A DNA stretch of 64,000 bases from Roseburia sp. 1XD42-69 (lineage in GTDB: Bacteria > Bacillota > Clostridia > Lachnospirales > Lachnospiraceae): assembly GCF_003612565.1 (NCBI RefSeq), contig NZ_RAZG01000012.1, positions 36,580 to 100,579 of the forward strand, in the 5' to 3' direction. The notes beneath the pieces are model-generated. The model had not been told where the DNA came from. It did no database searches and was given only the letters and a program-made list of their open reading frames with translations. Made by a program: the position numbers and the translations under genes. Positions 18,081 to 28,030 of the stretch are shown here, piece by piece (position 1 is the first letter of the stretch; each line of letters begins with the position of its first letter).

Positions 18081-21000
18081 TCACAAATTCTTCTTTTCCC
18101 CGGACCTTCCAGTAAGCATCTTGCAGTCATAAAGAACCTGCTCCACAACTTCCACAGGGCTCTCCTTCTGTCTGGAATTTAATTTTAAAGTATAAATAAA
18201 AAGGGGCAGTTTCTTATCCGCAATAAATTTCATCTTCCCCTGGTACAAATCCACAAATTCCGGTATCTTTGCCGCATCCACCTTTGCCCTCTCAAAAAGG
18301 GTAAACCGAATCTCAGCCCCCTTTTGGGCCACCTCAGTGAAATAGGCTCTGTGGGCCTTTGCCTTGTATTCCGCAATCATCAAAAGGTTCTCCACAGGTT
18401 TTGGCAAATCCCCAAACCTATCGATTAACTCCTCCAACATTTCTTCTTTCTCTTCCTCATTTTCAATACCTGCAATCCGTTTGTACACATCCAGCTTCTG
18501 GGTCTCATCCCGGATATAGGAAGGGGGAATGAAAGCGTCGATATCCAAGTCAATGGAAGTCTCAAAACTCTCTTCCACTTTTGTTCCCCTTGCCTGTTTT
18601 ACCGCCTCGTTTAACATTTTACAGTACAGGTCATAGCCCACAGCCTCCATATGACCATGCTGGCTTACCCCCAAAAGATTTCCGGCTCCCCGGATTTCCA
18701 AATCCCGCATAGCGATTTTAAACCCGCTGCCAAGCTCCGTGTATTCCTTAATTGCCGCCAGGCGCTTTTCCGCCACTTCCTTTAACATTTTGTCCCTTTT
18801 ATACATTAAAAATGCATAGGCGGTGCGGCTGCTTCTCCCCACCCGCCCCCGGAGCTGATAGAGCTGGGAAAGCCCCATATTGTCTGCATCGGCAATGATT
18901 ATCGTATTTACATTTGAAATGTCTAATCCTGTTTCAATTATTGTAGTACTTATGAGAACATCAATATCTCCATTGATAAATTGATACATGATATTCTCCA
19001 GTTCTTTCTCCTTCATCTGGCCGTGGGCAAACTGCACCGCAGCCTCCGGCACCAAAGAGGCAACCTTTGCCGCCACATCCTCAATCTGGTTGATGCGGTT
19101 AAAGACATAATAAACCTGTCCTCCCCTGGCAAGTTCCCTGGCAATGGCCTCCCGCACCATCTCTTCATTGTACTCCATGACATAGGTCTGGATGGGAAGA
19201 CGGTCCATGGGAGGCTCTTCTAACACGCTCATATCTCGGATTCCAATAAGGCTCATATGAAGAGTTCTGGGAATGGGGGTTGCCGTTAAGGTAAGGACAT
19301 CCACATTTTCCTTCATCTTTTTTATTTTTTCTTTATGGGCAACTCCAAATCTCTGCTCCTCATCAATAATCAAAAGCCCTAAATCTTTAAAAATCACGTC
19401 TTTTGAGAGAACCCTGTGGGTGCCGATCACGATATCCACCATTCCCCGTTTTAACTCTGTAATGGTTTTTTTCTGCTCTCCCGGAGTGTTAAAACGGCAC
19501 AAAAGATTTACCTCCACGGGAAAATCCTTCATCCTCTGGGCAAAGGTATTATAGTGCTGCTGGGCTAGAATAGTGGTGGGCACAAGGTAGACCACCTGCT
19601 TCCCCTCCTGCACCGCCTTAAAGGCCGCCCGGATGGCAATCTCTGTCTTTCCATAGCCCACATCCCCGCAGATAAGCCGGTCCATAATTTTTTTGCTCTC
19701 CATATCCCGCTTTGTGGCCTCAATGGCAGCTTCCTGGTCCACCGTCTCCTCAAAGGGAAACATCTCCTCAAACTCCCGCTGCCACACCGTATCCGGCCCG
19801 TAGACATAGCCGTTATTCTCCTGCCTTTTGGCATAGAGTTCCACCAGGTCTTTGGCAATCTCTTCCACTGCACCTTTGACCCTTGTCTTAGTCTTATGCC
19901 ACTCCTGGCCCCCTAGGCGGTTTAACTTTGGCTTTTTGGCATCCCCTCCCGCATACTTTTGAATCATATCCAGCTGAGTGGCCAAAATATAGAGGTTTCC
20001 CCCTTTATCATATTCAATTTTAATATAATCCTTTACGGTTTTCTCCACTTCCATCTTCTCGATTCCCCGGTAAATCCCCAGGCCGTGGTTCTCATGCACC
20101 ACATAATCCCCCACGGAGAGTTCCGTAAAACTGGCAATCTTTTCCCCTTCATAGAGACGCCTTTTTTTCTTTTTCTTTTTTTCCGCCCCGAAAATATCAC
20201 TCTCGGAAATCACCGCAAAATTCAGGAGGGGATATTCATATCCTCTTTTCACTTTTCCGTACAAAGTCATAATTTCCCCGGGTTTCACAATATGGTCATA
20301 ATCCTGGGAGTAAAAACAGTTGAGCTCTTCCCCCATCAGGTCCTGTGCAAGGCGCTTTGCCCTGGTTTTGGAGCCGGAGAGAAGAATCACCCCATATCCC
20401 TTTTTCTTGTACTGCTTTAAGTCCTTTACCAAAAGTTCAAAACTGTTATTGTAGGCGTTAATCGTCCTTGCCTGGAGGAAAAAGCGGCTGCGGACTGTCA
20501 CTTCCTTTATTTTCTGTTCCAGGGCTAATAGGGCCACACTTCTTCTCTGTTCCAACTGCCCTGCAATTTCCAGACAGGTATAGAGCGCCTCCATCTGGCC
20601 GGGAAGAATATATCCCTTTTCCAGCCGGTGCTTCATGCTCTCGGAAAACTCCTGCTCTGTCATGAAGCCCCGCTCAAAGCAACGGGGGGCTTCATCTAAA
20701 AATACCAGGGTATCTTCCCTTTTCAGATAATCCAAAAGTGATACACATTCCTGGGAAAAATAAGAAAGGTATGCGTCAAGCCCTGCTGCCCCGTCCTGGA
20801 GTGCATTCTCTGCAAGTTCCTCCACAGCGGTTTTCACACGATAAGCCTCCTCCGTCTTCATCTCTCTGCGGTAACTCTCGTAGAGTTTCTCTCCGTCCTT
20901 TTTCAGACGCTCTACCCCCTCCTCCTTCTCTTTTTTTGTGAGAACCAGTTCCGCCGCAGGATAAAGTTCAATGCTTTCCATATTCTCTATGGATCGCTGG

Positions 21001-21623
21001 CTCTCCACGTCAAAGGTCCGCAGGGAATCAATCTCATCATCCCACAGTTCCATACGGTAAGGATTTTCTTCCGTCAGGGGAAAAATGTCAATAATCCCTC
21101 CCCGGATGGCAAACTGTCCGGCGCTTTCCACCTGGAAGGCAGACTCGTAGCCCATTTCCACAAGCCGCTGGCGGAAAGAAGATAAATCCACCACGTCCCC
21201 CACATGGAAAGTCTTTACCGCCTGGATAAACTGGTTTGGGTCCGGCATTTTATTCATCAGGGCATCATAAGTGGTGATAAGAGTAACCCTGCCCCCCTCT
21301 GCAATGCGCTTTAAAGCCAGAATCCTCTCCCTGGTGAGCACATTCCCTCTTAAATCCGACTGATAAAACAGGATGTCCTTTGCCGGGTAATATACGGCCT
21401 GCCGGTCAAAAAACAGGTATTCCTCATAGATTTCCCTGGCGCGCTGTTCATTAAAAGTAACTATAATTTTATAGGGAAACTCTCTGCCAATGCCATATAT
21501 CAGATGAGGTTTTTGAGAGTCAATACACCCGGATATCATCTGCAGTCCCGTCTCTTTTCTTAAACATATATTTAATTTTTCAATTTCATTTAACCTGTCA
21601 AGAGGTTCCAAAAAAGCTCTCAT
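18081..21623 (-). CDS. mfd: Transcription-repair coupling factor Mfd
   Basis: Removes stalled RNA polymerase at DNA lesions and recruits UvrA. The 1180-residue protein has the UvrB-like N-terminal module (about 20-340), the RNA-polymerase interaction domain (VGDYVVHENHGLGIYRG near 500), the translocase with Walker A GDVGYGKTEI, DEEQ box IIDEEQRFGV, TATPIPRTLHMS and the motif QLRGRVGRSSRTAYAFLMY, and the C-terminal D7 domain. Start ATG 21623 is next to the pth stop; the frame from 21644 lacks a ribosome site. The order spoVG-pth-mfd matches the conserved Firmicute arrangement. Confidence 0.98.
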   Translation of the reverse strand: MRAFLEPLDRLNEIEKLNICLRKETGLQMISGCIDSQKPHLIYGIGREFPYKIIVTFNEQRAREIYEEYLFFDRQAVYYPAKDILFYQSDLRGNVLTRERILALKRIAEGGRVTLITTYDALMNKMPDPNQFIQAVKTFHVGDVVDLSSFRQRLVEMGYESAFQVESAGQFAIRGGIIDIFPLTEENPYRMELWDDEIDSLRTFDVESQRSIENMESIELYPAAELVLTKKEKEEGVERLKKDGEKLYESYRREMKTEEAYRVKTAVEELAENALQDGAAGLDAYLSYFSQECVSLLDYLKREDTLVFLDEAPRCFERGFMTEQEFSESMKHRLEKGYILPGQMEALYTCLEIAGQLEQRRSVALLALEQKIKEVTVRSRFFLQARTINAYNNSFELLVKDLKQYKKKGYGVILLSGSKTRAKRLAQDLMGEELNCFYSQDYDHIVKPGEIMTLYGKVKRGYEYPLLNFAVISESDIFGAEKKKKKKRRLYEGEKIASFTELSVGDYVVHENHGLGIYRGIEKMEVEKTVKDYIKIEYDKGGNLYILATQLDMIQKYAGGDAKKPKLNRLGGQEWHKTKTRVKGAVEEIAKDLVELYAKRQENNGYVYGPDTVWQREFEEMFPFEETVDQEAAIEATKRDMESKKIMDRLICGDVGYGKTEIAIRAAFKAVQEGKQVVYLVPTTILAQQHYNTFAQRMKDFPVEVNLLCRFNTPGEQKKTITELKRGMVDIVIGTHRVLSKDVIFKDLGLLIIDEEQRFGVAHKEKIKKMKENVDVLTLTATPIPRTLHMSLIGIRDMSVLEEPPMDRLPIQTYVMEYNEEMVREAIARELARGGQVYYVFNRINQIEDVAAKVASLVPEAAVQFAHGQMKEKELENIMYQFINGDIDVLISTTIIETGLDISNVNTIIIADADNMGLSQLYQLRGRVGRSSRTAYAFLMYKRDKMLKEVAEKRLAAIKEYTELGSGFKIAMRDLEIRGAGNLLGVSQHGHMEAVGYDLYCKMLNEAVKQARGTKVEESFETSIDLDIDAFIPPSYIRDETQKLDVYKRIAGIENEEEKEEMLEELIDRFGDLPKPVENLLMIAEYKAKAHRAYFTEVAQKGAEIRFTLFERAKVDAAKIPEFVDLYQGKMKFIADKKLPLFIYTLKLNSRQKESPVEVVEQVLYDCKMLTGRSGEKKNL

Positions 21624-21624
21624 A

Positions 21625-22200
21625 TTATTCCCGTTTCCCCGCATTAAAGGTATTCATTGCTTTGCTGATTTCGCCTTTTACCATATACTCTGCTGCCTGG
21701 CAGGCATCCTCGATAGCGTCCTCAACATACGCCCGCTCTTCTTTGGAAAAGCGTCCCAGCACATAGTCCGCCAAGTCCCATCCTTCCGGCTTTTCTCCCA
21801 CCCCTACTTTGATTCGTGGGAAATCACTGCTGCCGCAGCACTGTATAATGCTTTTGATGCCATTATGCCCTCCGGCGCTGCCCTTTCCCCGGATTCTTAT
21901 ATTCCCGGGAGGCAGATTGATATCGTCAAAAATTACAATTAAATTTTCCCGGGGTTCTAATTTGTAAAATCTTAAAATTTCCCCGATGCTCTCGCCGCTT
22001 AAATTCATAAAGGTCTGGGGCTTTACCAAAAGCACCTGCTCCCCTGCAATAACGCCTTTGCCGCAAAGGGCCTTGTGTTTCTTATCTTTTATCCTTATAT
22101 TATATTTTTCCCCCAGGGCATCCATGACATCAAAGCCTACATTATGCCTAGTTTTCTCATACTGTTTTGTAGGATTTCCCAACCCTGCAATTACATACAT
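21625..22200 (-). CDS. pth: Peptidyl-tRNA hydrolase
   Basis: Recycles peptidyl-tRNA released from ribosomes. The 191-residue protein begins MYVIAGLGNPTKQYEKTRHN with the catalytic His19 and Asn9, and has the later Asp in FDDINLPPG and the GGHNGIKSI motif. Start ATG 22200 follows GGAGG by seven bases; a longer frame to 22242 has no site. The stop abuts the mfd start, so both are in one operon. Confidence 0.97.
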   Translation of the reverse strand: MYVIAGLGNPTKQYEKTRHNVGFDVMDALGEKYNIRIKDKKHKALCGKGVIAGEQVLLVKPQTFMNLSGESIGEILRFYKLEPRENLIVIFDDINLPPGNIRIRGKGSAGGHNGIKSIIQCCGSSDFPRIKVGVGEKPEGWDLADYVLGRFSKEERAYVEDAIEDACQAAEYMVKGEISKAMNTFNAGKRE

Positions 22201-22230
22201 CTTTTTACCTCCAGGTTTTTCACACAAAGA

Positions 22231-22261
22231 AATAGTTAGCACGTTTTATGTGCTAACTATT
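22231..22261 (-). terminator. Perfect hairpin between spoVG and pth, probable attenuating terminator
   Basis: A perfect 12-bp stem (22231-22242 with 22250-22261) and 7-nt loop. On the minus strand it is followed by a broken U-tract (UUUCUUUG). It may stop part of the spoVG transcription before pth, or stabilise the spoVG mRNA 3' end. Confidence 0.6.
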
Positions 22262-22305
22262 TTAACGTAATTTTCAGATTTTGTCTATCACAGACAACGG
22301 ATTTG

Positions 22306-22575
22306 TTATTCTTCCATGGTAAGAATCTCGGCCTGATACTTCTCCAAAATCAAACTTTGAATTTTGTCCCTGGTGTTAGAATTGATAGGATGTGCAATGT
22401 CCCTGTACTCCCCATCAGCAGCTTTGCGGCTGGGCATAGCAATAAACAACCCTTTTTCCCCTTCAATTACTTTGATATCATGTACCACAAATTCCTCATC
22501 AATGGTGATAGACACTACCGCTTTCATTTTACCTTCTTTTTCTACTTTGCGAATCCTAACGTCTGTAATCTGCAT
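22306..22575 (-). CDS. spoVG: SpoVG family RNA-binding regulator
   Basis: Small site-specific RNA/DNA-binding regulator of 89 residues. The whole chain fits the family: [12 protein letters not shown] at the start, the [15 protein letters not shown] core and the strongly conserved [22 protein letters not shown]. It lies 38 nt after the glgD stop and upstream of pth and mfd. In Bacillus spoVG is under SigH; no clear SigH promoter could be seen here. The conserved C-terminal basic part is present, so it should be functional. Confidence 0.97.
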   Translation of the reverse strand: MQITDVRIRKVEKEGKMKAVVSITIDEEFVVHDIKVIEGEKGLFIAMPSRKAADGEYRDIAHPINSNTRDKIQSLILEKYQAEILTMEE

Positions 22576-22613
22576 ATACGCTGTCCCCCCTTTGTCCTCT
22601 TGTAGCTTATTTC

Positions 22614-23732
22614 TTACATTACATACCTTGCATTGTCTTCCCGAACAACTTTAATGCCTTTATCCCCGCAATAGTAAGTATTTGCCCTTAAAGTGTTGCG
22701 GCTCTCCACAATACAATTCTCAATATGGGTGTTATCCCCAATATACACATCATTCAGTATAATAGAATTTTTAATGACACAATTCTTTCCCACAAATGCC
22801 TTTTTAAACAAAATAGAATTCTCCACTTTGCTGTTTACAATACATCCGCTGGCTACCAGGCTGTTTCTTACATCGGAGCCTGCATTGTATTTTGCCGGGG
22901 GCAGATCATCCACTTTTGTGCAAATCTTCGGCTCATCCCGGAAGAAATATTTCCGCACTTCCGGTTTTAAGAAATCCATATTTGTCTGATAATAGGATTC
23001 CACCGTAGAGATATTGCTCCAGTAAGTATCCATCTTGTAAGCGTAAATTCTCTTCAGGTTCTTGTAGCGGATCAATACATCTGTCACAAAATCATGACGC
23101 TCCTCCTCCGCACATCTCTCTAACATCTCAATGAGCTGACGCCTGCGGATAATATAGATGCCTGTGGAAATTGTGTTGGAGGAAGCCACTAAAGGTTTCT
23201 CCTCAAACTCTACGATTCTGGCATCCTCATTCATTTTTACCACACCGTAGCGGCTCACATCCACATTTGCCGGCATATCTTTGCAGATTACGGTAATATC
23301 CGCTTTTTTCTCAATATGGTAATCAAGAATTGCGTTGTAATCCACCTTATAGACACAGTCCCCGTTGCTGATGATAACATAGGGCTCATGGCGTCTCTTT
23401 AAGAAGTCCAGGTTCTGGTACATGGCATCTGCCGTACCCCGAAACCAATCGCTGCTCTCTGAGGTAAGCATTGGGGTAAAAATGTAAAGCCCCCCCTGTT
23501 TTCTTCCGAAATCCCACCATTTGGAGGAACTTAAATGCTCATTTAAACTTCTTGCATTAAACTGGGTCAATACAGCCACTGTCTGGATGTGGGAATTGCT
23601 CATATTGCTCAGTGCAAAATCAATGCACCTGTAATTGCCTCCCACGGGCATAGCGGCCGACGCCCTGCGGGCTGTGAGCTCATGCATCCCTTTATTGTTA
23701 CCACCTGCGAGAATAATTCCTAATGCCTTCAT
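22614..23732 (-). CDS. glgD: GlgD, glucose-1-phosphate adenylyltransferase regulatory subunit
   Basis: Partner of GlgC in glycogen synthesis, 372 residues. It keeps the nucleotidyltransferase and left-handed beta-helix layout ([21 protein letters not shown]; hexapeptide repeats from about 280), but the catalytic loop is [20 protein letters not shown] rather than the GlgC form with its Lys. In studied Firmicutes GlgD is poorly or not active alone and boosts GlgC. It overlaps glgC by four bases (ATGA), so the two are co-translated. Confidence 0.95.
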   Translation of the reverse strand: MKALGIILAGGNNKGMHELTARRASAAMPVGGNYRCIDFALSNMSNSHIQTVAVLTQFNARSLNEHLSSSKWWDFGRKQGGLYIFTPMLTSESSDWFRGTADAMYQNLDFLKRRHEPYVIISNGDCVYKVDYNAILDYHIEKKADITVICKDMPANVDVSRYGVVKMNEDARIVEFEEKPLVASSNTISTGIYIIRRRQLIEMLERCAEEERHDFVTDVLIRYKNLKRIYAYKMDTYWSNISTVESYYQTNMDFLKPEVRKYFFRDEPKICTKVDDLPPAKYNAGSDVRNSLVASGCIVNSKVENSILFKKAFVGKNCVIKNSIILNDVYIGDNTHIENCIVESRNTLRANTYYCGDKGIKVVREDNARYVM

Positions 23733-25003
23733 TTACTGTCACCTGCCTTAATAATGTATTCTCCTCCGGCAAGAACACCGTCTGGATAGTCTGATTTGTC
23801 TGTCACGCCGGAAATCGCTGTATTTTTGCCAATCTTTACATTTGATGGAATGCAGGAATTTTCCCCGATAGTTGCCAGCCCAAATGCATATATTTTGTCG
23901 TTTAACTTGCTCTGTGCTTCGTCGCCGATTCCGATTTCCACATTGTCCCCGATGCTGCAGTCCTCCGCAATAATCGCTTTATAAATGCCGCAGTTCTCTC
24001 CAATTTTGGTATCCTGCATAATAATGGAATCCCGGATTACGGTTCCTTTACCCACAACAACACCTGCGCCTAAAACAGAATTGCGGACCTCCCCGTAAAT
24101 TTCTGTCCCCTCCCCGATAATGCTCTTTTCCACAATGGCATCAGCGGAGAGATACTGGGGCTCCACATTGTCGCTTTTGGTATAGACTTTCCAGTATTCT
24201 TCGTAGAGGTTGAACTCGGGAATCAAATCCACCAGTTCCATGTTTGCCTCCCAGTAGGAGCCAAGGGTTCCCACGTCCTTCCAGTAACTGTTGTACTCAT
24301 AGGCAAAGAGCCTCTGCTGTTTCTCATGGCAGTAGGGAATAATATGTTTGCCGAAATCGCAGTTCCCCTGGTCTTTCATGGCGATTAAGGCTTCCCTTAA
24401 CACTTTCCAGGTAAAAATGTAAATACCCATGGATGCAAGATTGCTCCGGGGATGTTCCGGCTTCTCCTCAAACTCTGTAATCTGTTTTTCCTCATCTGTT
24501 ATCACAATACCAAAACGGCTCGCCTCCTCAATGGGCACCGGCATAGCTGCTATGGTGACATCCGCATTGTGCTCTTTATGGAAGTCTAACATCACCTCAT
24601 AATCCATTTTATAGATATGGTCGCCGGAGAGAATCAGAACATACTCCGGATTATAACTTTCCATATAACTTAAATTCTGGTAAATTGCATTTGCTGTTCC
24701 TGTATACCATTCGCTGTTATCGCTTTTCTCGTAGGGCGGTAAAACCGTCACGCCGCCGTTATTTCTGTCTAAATCCCAGGGAATACCAATTCCGATATGG
24801 GAATTCAGCCTTAAGGGCTGATACTGGGTCAAAACACCCACTGTGTCAATTCCGGAATTGATACAGTTGCTCAGGGGAAAATCAATAATGCGGTACTTAC
24901 CGCCAAATGCCACTGCCGGCTTGGCTACCTTCGCCGTCAGAACACCCAGCCGGCTTCCCTGGCCGCCTGCCAAAAGCATGGCAATCATTTCTTTTCTAAT
25001 CAT
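23729..25003 (-). CDS. glgC: Glucose-1-phosphate adenylyltransferase
   Basis: Makes ADP-glucose, the glycogen donor, from glucose-1-phosphate and ATP. The 424-residue protein has the ATP loop [20 protein letters not shown], the substrate motif [21 protein letters not shown] and a C-terminal left-handed beta-helix (about 290-420). Start ATG 25003 has GAGAGG eight bases upstream; the GTG nine bases earlier overlaps that site. Only glgC and glgD are present here; glycogen synthase and branching enzyme must be elsewhere. Confidence 0.97.
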   Translation of the reverse strand: MIRKEMIAMLLAGGQGSRLGVLTAKVAKPAVAFGGKYRIIDFPLSNCINSGIDTVGVLTQYQPLRLNSHIGIGIPWDLDRNNGGVTVLPPYEKSDNSEWYTGTANAIYQNLSYMESYNPEYVLILSGDHIYKMDYEVMLDFHKEHNADVTIAAMPVPIEEASRFGIVITDEEKQITEFEEKPEHPRSNLASMGIYIFTWKVLREALIAMKDQGNCDFGKHIIPYCHEKQQRLFAYEYNSYWKDVGTLGSYWEANMELVDLIPEFNLYEEYWKVYTKSDNVEPQYLSADAIVEKSIIGEGTEIYGEVRNSVLGAGVVVGKGTVIRDSIIMQDTKIGENCGIYKAIIAEDCSIGDNVEIGIGDEAQSKLNDKIYAFGLATIGENSCIPSNVKIGKNTAISGVTDKSDYPDGVLAGGEYIIKAGDSK

Positions 25004-25043
25004 GTCGCTCACCTCTCGCCAAATCTGTATTTTAGATATAGAA

Positions 25044-25073
25044 ATTATAGCATAACCTGTTCTTTTAGTACAA
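25044..25073 (-). promoter_or_regulatory. Promoter of glgC-glgD
   Basis: Minus-strand -35 TTGTAC (25068-25073), 18-bp spacer, -10 TATAAT (25044-25049), about 40 nt before the glgC ATG. Confidence 0.65.
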
Positions 25074-25227
25074 CACTTTTAACAAATTAATTACTGGTTT
25101 TACCTAATTTTTGTTAATTTTCACATGTTTTGTCTCTTCAATTTCAGCAAAGATGACAATATGGCTCCACTATAAGCCATAGAATGCCCGGAGCACCCCG
25201 GTTTCTGAAAAAATTGGCAATAGTAAT

Positions 25228-25255
25228 TTGCAAAAGTAAAATTCTTGGTTATAAT
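25228..25255 (+). promoter_or_regulatory. Promoter of murC
   Basis: -35 TTGCAA (25228-25233), 16-bp spacer, -10 TATAAT (25250-25255), about 45 nt before the murC ATG. Between this and the divergent glgC promoter lies a 7-bp hairpin (TATGGCT/AGCCATA near 25160-25182) of unknown meaning. Confidence 0.6.
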
Positions 25256-25302
25256 ACTATATAGCAATACTGTTATTATTATTTTAGAATGGACGGATAA
25301 CT

Positions 25303-26685
25303 ATGTATCAAATTAATTTTAATCAACCTATTCATCTTCACTTTATCGGTATCGGCGGTATCAGCATGAGCGGCCTGGCCCGCATCCTATTAAAAGAAGG
25401 ATTTAAAATTTCAGGCTCCGATGCCAGGGAATCGGAGATTACCCTCGGCCTTGCAAAGGAGGGCGTGCACATTTCCTACCCCCAGTCACCGGAGAACATC
25501 ACAGAGGATTTGGACGCGGTAGTCTACACCGCCGCCATCCATGAAGACAACCCTGAGTTTGCCGCAGCCAGGGCGAAAGGCCTTCCCATGTTAAGCCGCG
25601 CCCAGCTTTTGGGGCAAATTATGTCCCACTATAAAAATTCCATTGCCATTGCAGGCACTCACGGGAAAACTACCACCACCTCCATGCTCAGCCAGATTCT
25701 TTTGTCTGCCGGCACCGACCCCACCATTTCCGTGGGGGGAATGTTAAAATCCATCCAGGGCAATATCCGGGTGGGCAATTCTGACATATTTCTCACAGAG
25801 GCATGCGAATACACCAACAGTTTTTTAAATTTTTATCCCAAGTACTGCCTCATATTAAACATTGAGGCGGAACATCTTGATTTCTTTCAGGATTTGGCGG
25901 ACATCCGCCGCTCCTTCCGTAAGTTTGCAGCAAATACCGGGGAGGATGGCACGATTTTTATCAACGGAGAAATCGAAAACTACCGGGAAATCATCTCAGG
26001 GCTTCCCGCAGAAACCGTCACCTACGGCATGTCCCCTTCTTTTGACTACTATCCCAGGGATATCCGCTTTGATGACCTAGGGTGTGCCTCCTACACTTTA
26101 ATGAACAAAGAACAGGCCCTTGCTGATATACACCTTAACGTGCCGGGACTCCACAATGTATCAAACTCTGTGGCTGCGGCATGCCTTTCCCTGGCCCTTG
26201 GAATTTCCCCAAAGGATACGGCCCTTGGGCTCTCCGCTTTTTCGGGGACAGACAGAAGGTTCCAATACAAGGGAAAACTCCCCTGCGGCGCCGTTGTGAT
26301 TGACGACTACGCCCATCACCCTACAGAAATCAAGGCCACGCTAAAGGCCGCTGCAAATTATCCCCATAAAAGGATTTTCTGCGTGTTCCAGCCCCATACT
26401 TATTCCAGGACGAAAGCCTTTTTAGAGGACTTTGCAGATGCCCTCTCCCTGGCGGATGTTGTTGTGCTGGCAGATATCTATGCCGCCCGGGAAACAGATA
26501 CCCTGGGTGTCAGTTCTTTAGACATAGCCGCCCGGCTGAAAAATTTAGGCAGAGAAACCTATTATTTCCCCGATTTTTCTGAAATAGAAAAATTTTTGCA
26601 AAAAAATTGTTTAAACGGTGACCTGTTGATAACCATGGGTGCGGGAGACATTGTAAAAGTTGGAGAACACATACTTATACACTAA
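25303..26685 (+). CDS. murC: UDP-N-acetylmuramate--L-alanine ligase
   Basis: Adds the first amino acid (L-Ala) of the peptidoglycan stem peptide. The 460-residue protein has the Rossmann-like start HFIGIGGISMSGLARIL, the ATP P-loop AGTHGKTTTTSML, the EACEYTNSFLNF substrate motif and the C-terminal DDYAHHPTEI plus FQPHTYSRT motifs. All domains are complete. It is the only mur ligase in the window and is followed by its own terminator. Confidence 0.98.
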   Translation: MYQINFNQPIHLHFIGIGGISMSGLARILLKEGFKISGSDARESEITLGLAKEGVHISYPQSPENITEDLDAVVYTAAIHEDNPEFAAARAKGLPMLSRAQLLGQIMSHYKNSIAIAGTHGKTTTTSMLSQILLSAGTDPTISVGGMLKSIQGNIRVGNSDIFLTEACEYTNSFLNFYPKYCLILNIEAEHLDFFQDLADIRRSFRKFAANTGEDGTIFINGEIENYREIISGLPAETVTYGMSPSFDYYPRDIRFDDLGCASYTLMNKEQALADIHLNVPGLHNVSNSVAAACLSLALGISPKDTALGLSAFSGTDRRFQYKGKLPCGAVVIDDYAHHPTEIKATLKAAANYPHKRIFCVFQPHTYSRTKAFLEDFADALSLADVVVLADIYAARETDTLGVSSLDIAARLKNLGRETYYFPDFSEIEKFLQKNCLNGDLLITMGAGDIVKVGEHILIH

Positions 26686-26686
26686 G

Positions 26687-26813
26687 TTATCCACATTATC
26701 CACATTTTAAATGTACTTTTATAAACATTTGAAATGTGGATTTTTTTATTCCCCTCCTGCCCTGCCCGCCAGGTTTTTTATCTCCTTGTCCAATTTTTAT
26801 CCACTTATCCACA
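26687..26813 (+). promoter_or_regulatory. Cluster of DnaA boxes upstream of primosome genes
   Basis: Three exact copies of the DnaA 9-mer TTATCCACA, all in the same orientation, at 26687-26695, 26696-26704 and 26805-26813, plus TTATCCACT at 26797-26805. The first two are directly abutted, and the latter two overlap by one base. The cluster begins at the murC stop and ends about 70 nt before the promoter of the DnaD-like gene. DnaA control of the following genes, or DnaA titration, is inferred. Confidence 0.6.
26698..26747 (+). terminator. Rho-independent terminator of murC
   Basis: Long stem beginning ATCCACATTT (26698-26707) paired with AAATGTGGAT (26732-26741), with an inner AAATGT/ACATTT helix, followed by seven T. 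It overlaps the second DnaA box. Confidence 0.8.
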
Positions 26814-26880
26814 TTTGCTCAAACCCTTGATTTTACTGGCATTTTGTAAAAAATCACCCCTTTTCAATTTGAAAAACGCA

Positions 26881-26889
26881 TGTTATAAT
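26881..26889 (+). promoter_or_regulatory. Extended -10 promoter of the DnaD/DnaI-like operon
   Basis: TGTTATAAT, an extended -10 (TGN before TATAAT). The -35 region 17 bp upstream (TTTTCA, 26861-26866) is weak, as expected for extended -10 promoters. It lies about 55 nt before the ATG. Confidence 0.55.
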
Positions 26890-26950
26890 CTGGAACATAA
26901 CGGATGCGGAAATGAAAATATGATGCATCCCTTGGGAAAGAGGTAATCCT

Positions 26951-28015
26951 ATGTCAAACATTAAACTGAGCAGTAACGGACTCCCGTCCTTTACCTGCGT
27001 TCCAAACATCTTCATAGATAAATATATGACAAATGCCAACGGAGAATACATAAAAATATATCTCTATCTCCTCCGTTTTATGGAAAAGGAGGATCAGGCT
27101 TTCTCCATTCAGCATTTGGCTGATATATTTGAATATACGGAAAAGGATGTTTTAAGGGCCCTTTCCTACTGGGAAAAACAAAATCTCATCGGGCTGGAAT
27201 TTGACAGCGCAGATAACCTGACAAATATCCTGCTTAAAAACCCCTGCCAGGCCGACTCCTGTGATCTGGGGAACCCGCAAAAGAATTTTAAAGGGGATTC
27301 TGTAAAAGAAGAAGCCGGCTCCGGGGAAACTTTAAATCAAAAGGACGCCTATACTTTAGAGCAGGTCGAACAGTTCCAGGATGACGAGGCAGTCCAGGAA
27401 ATCCTTTTTATCACGGAAAATTATTTGGGGCGCACCTTAAACACCACGGACATCCGCACCATACTCTACTGGTATGACGGATTGAAATTTTCCACGGAGT
27501 TAATCGAATATCTCATTGAGACATGCATCAGCAACGGCCACACCAGCCTGCGCTACATGGAAAAAATCGCCCTCTCCTGGACAGAGAAGGGAATCACCAC
27601 CGTATCAGAGGCCCGGGCAGCCCATGCCATGCATTCCCAGTGCGTGTATGGTGTCATGAACGCCTTTGGCATAAGCGGCCGCAACCTTATTGCAAACGAA
27701 ACTGCCTTTGCAGAAAAATGGGCCAAAGAATACGCTTTTTCCATGGACATTATAAAAGAGGCATGCCGGCGCACAATTTCCGCCACAGGAAAGGCCAGTT
27801 TTGAATATGCGGATACAATTTTAACAAATTGGCATAAAAACCATGTACATAATCTTGAGGATGTTGTAAAATTAGATACAGCCCGCAAGGGAAAAACCTC
27901 TGGAAAAACCAGAGAAGCATCGGAAAACGCCCAGAGCAGTCGTTTCCACAACTTCCCCCAGCGGACGTACAACTATGACAAATTAGAGCAGCAGCTTTTA
28001 AATACTACAAGCTGA
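26951..28015 (+). CDS. DnaD domain primosome protein
   Basis: Predicted replication-initiation/restart protein of 354 residues. The N-terminal winged helix (about 35-95: EYIKIYLYLLRFMEKEDQAF, FEYTEKDVLRALSYWEKQNL) is followed by an acidic linker and two DnaD C-terminal-type domains, about 145-215 (ITENYLGRTLNTTDIRTILY) and about 225-300. The motif YMEKIALSWTEKGITT is close to the DnaD YxxxIxxxW signature, and a second copy is FEYADTILTNWHKNHV. In Bacillus DnaD bridges DnaA or PriA to helicase loading. Start ATG has AAAGAGG seven bases upstream. It is 15 nt upstream of a DnaI-like loader gene, which supports this role. Confidence 0.9.
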   Translation: MSNIKLSSNGLPSFTCVPNIFIDKYMTNANGEYIKIYLYLLRFMEKEDQAFSIQHLADIFEYTEKDVLRALSYWEKQNLIGLEFDSADNLTNILLKNPCQADSCDLGNPQKNFKGDSVKEEAGSGETLNQKDAYTLEQVEQFQDDEAVQEILFITENYLGRTLNTTDIRTILYWYDGLKFSTELIEYLIETCISNGHTSLRYMEKIALSWTEKGITTVSEARAAHAMHSQCVYGVMNAFGISGRNLIANETAFAEKWAKEYAFSMDIIKEACRRTISATGKASFEYADTILTNWHKNHVHNLEDVVKLDTARKGKTSGKTREASENAQSSRFHNFPQRTYNYDKLEQQLLNTTS

Positions 28016-28030
28016 GCCAGGAGATAAGAC

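Noticed and set aside
25150..25215. Structured RNA between glgC and murC
   Set aside because: A 7-bp hairpin and a short CCGG repeat occur, but nothing matches a known RNA and it is upstream of both promoters.
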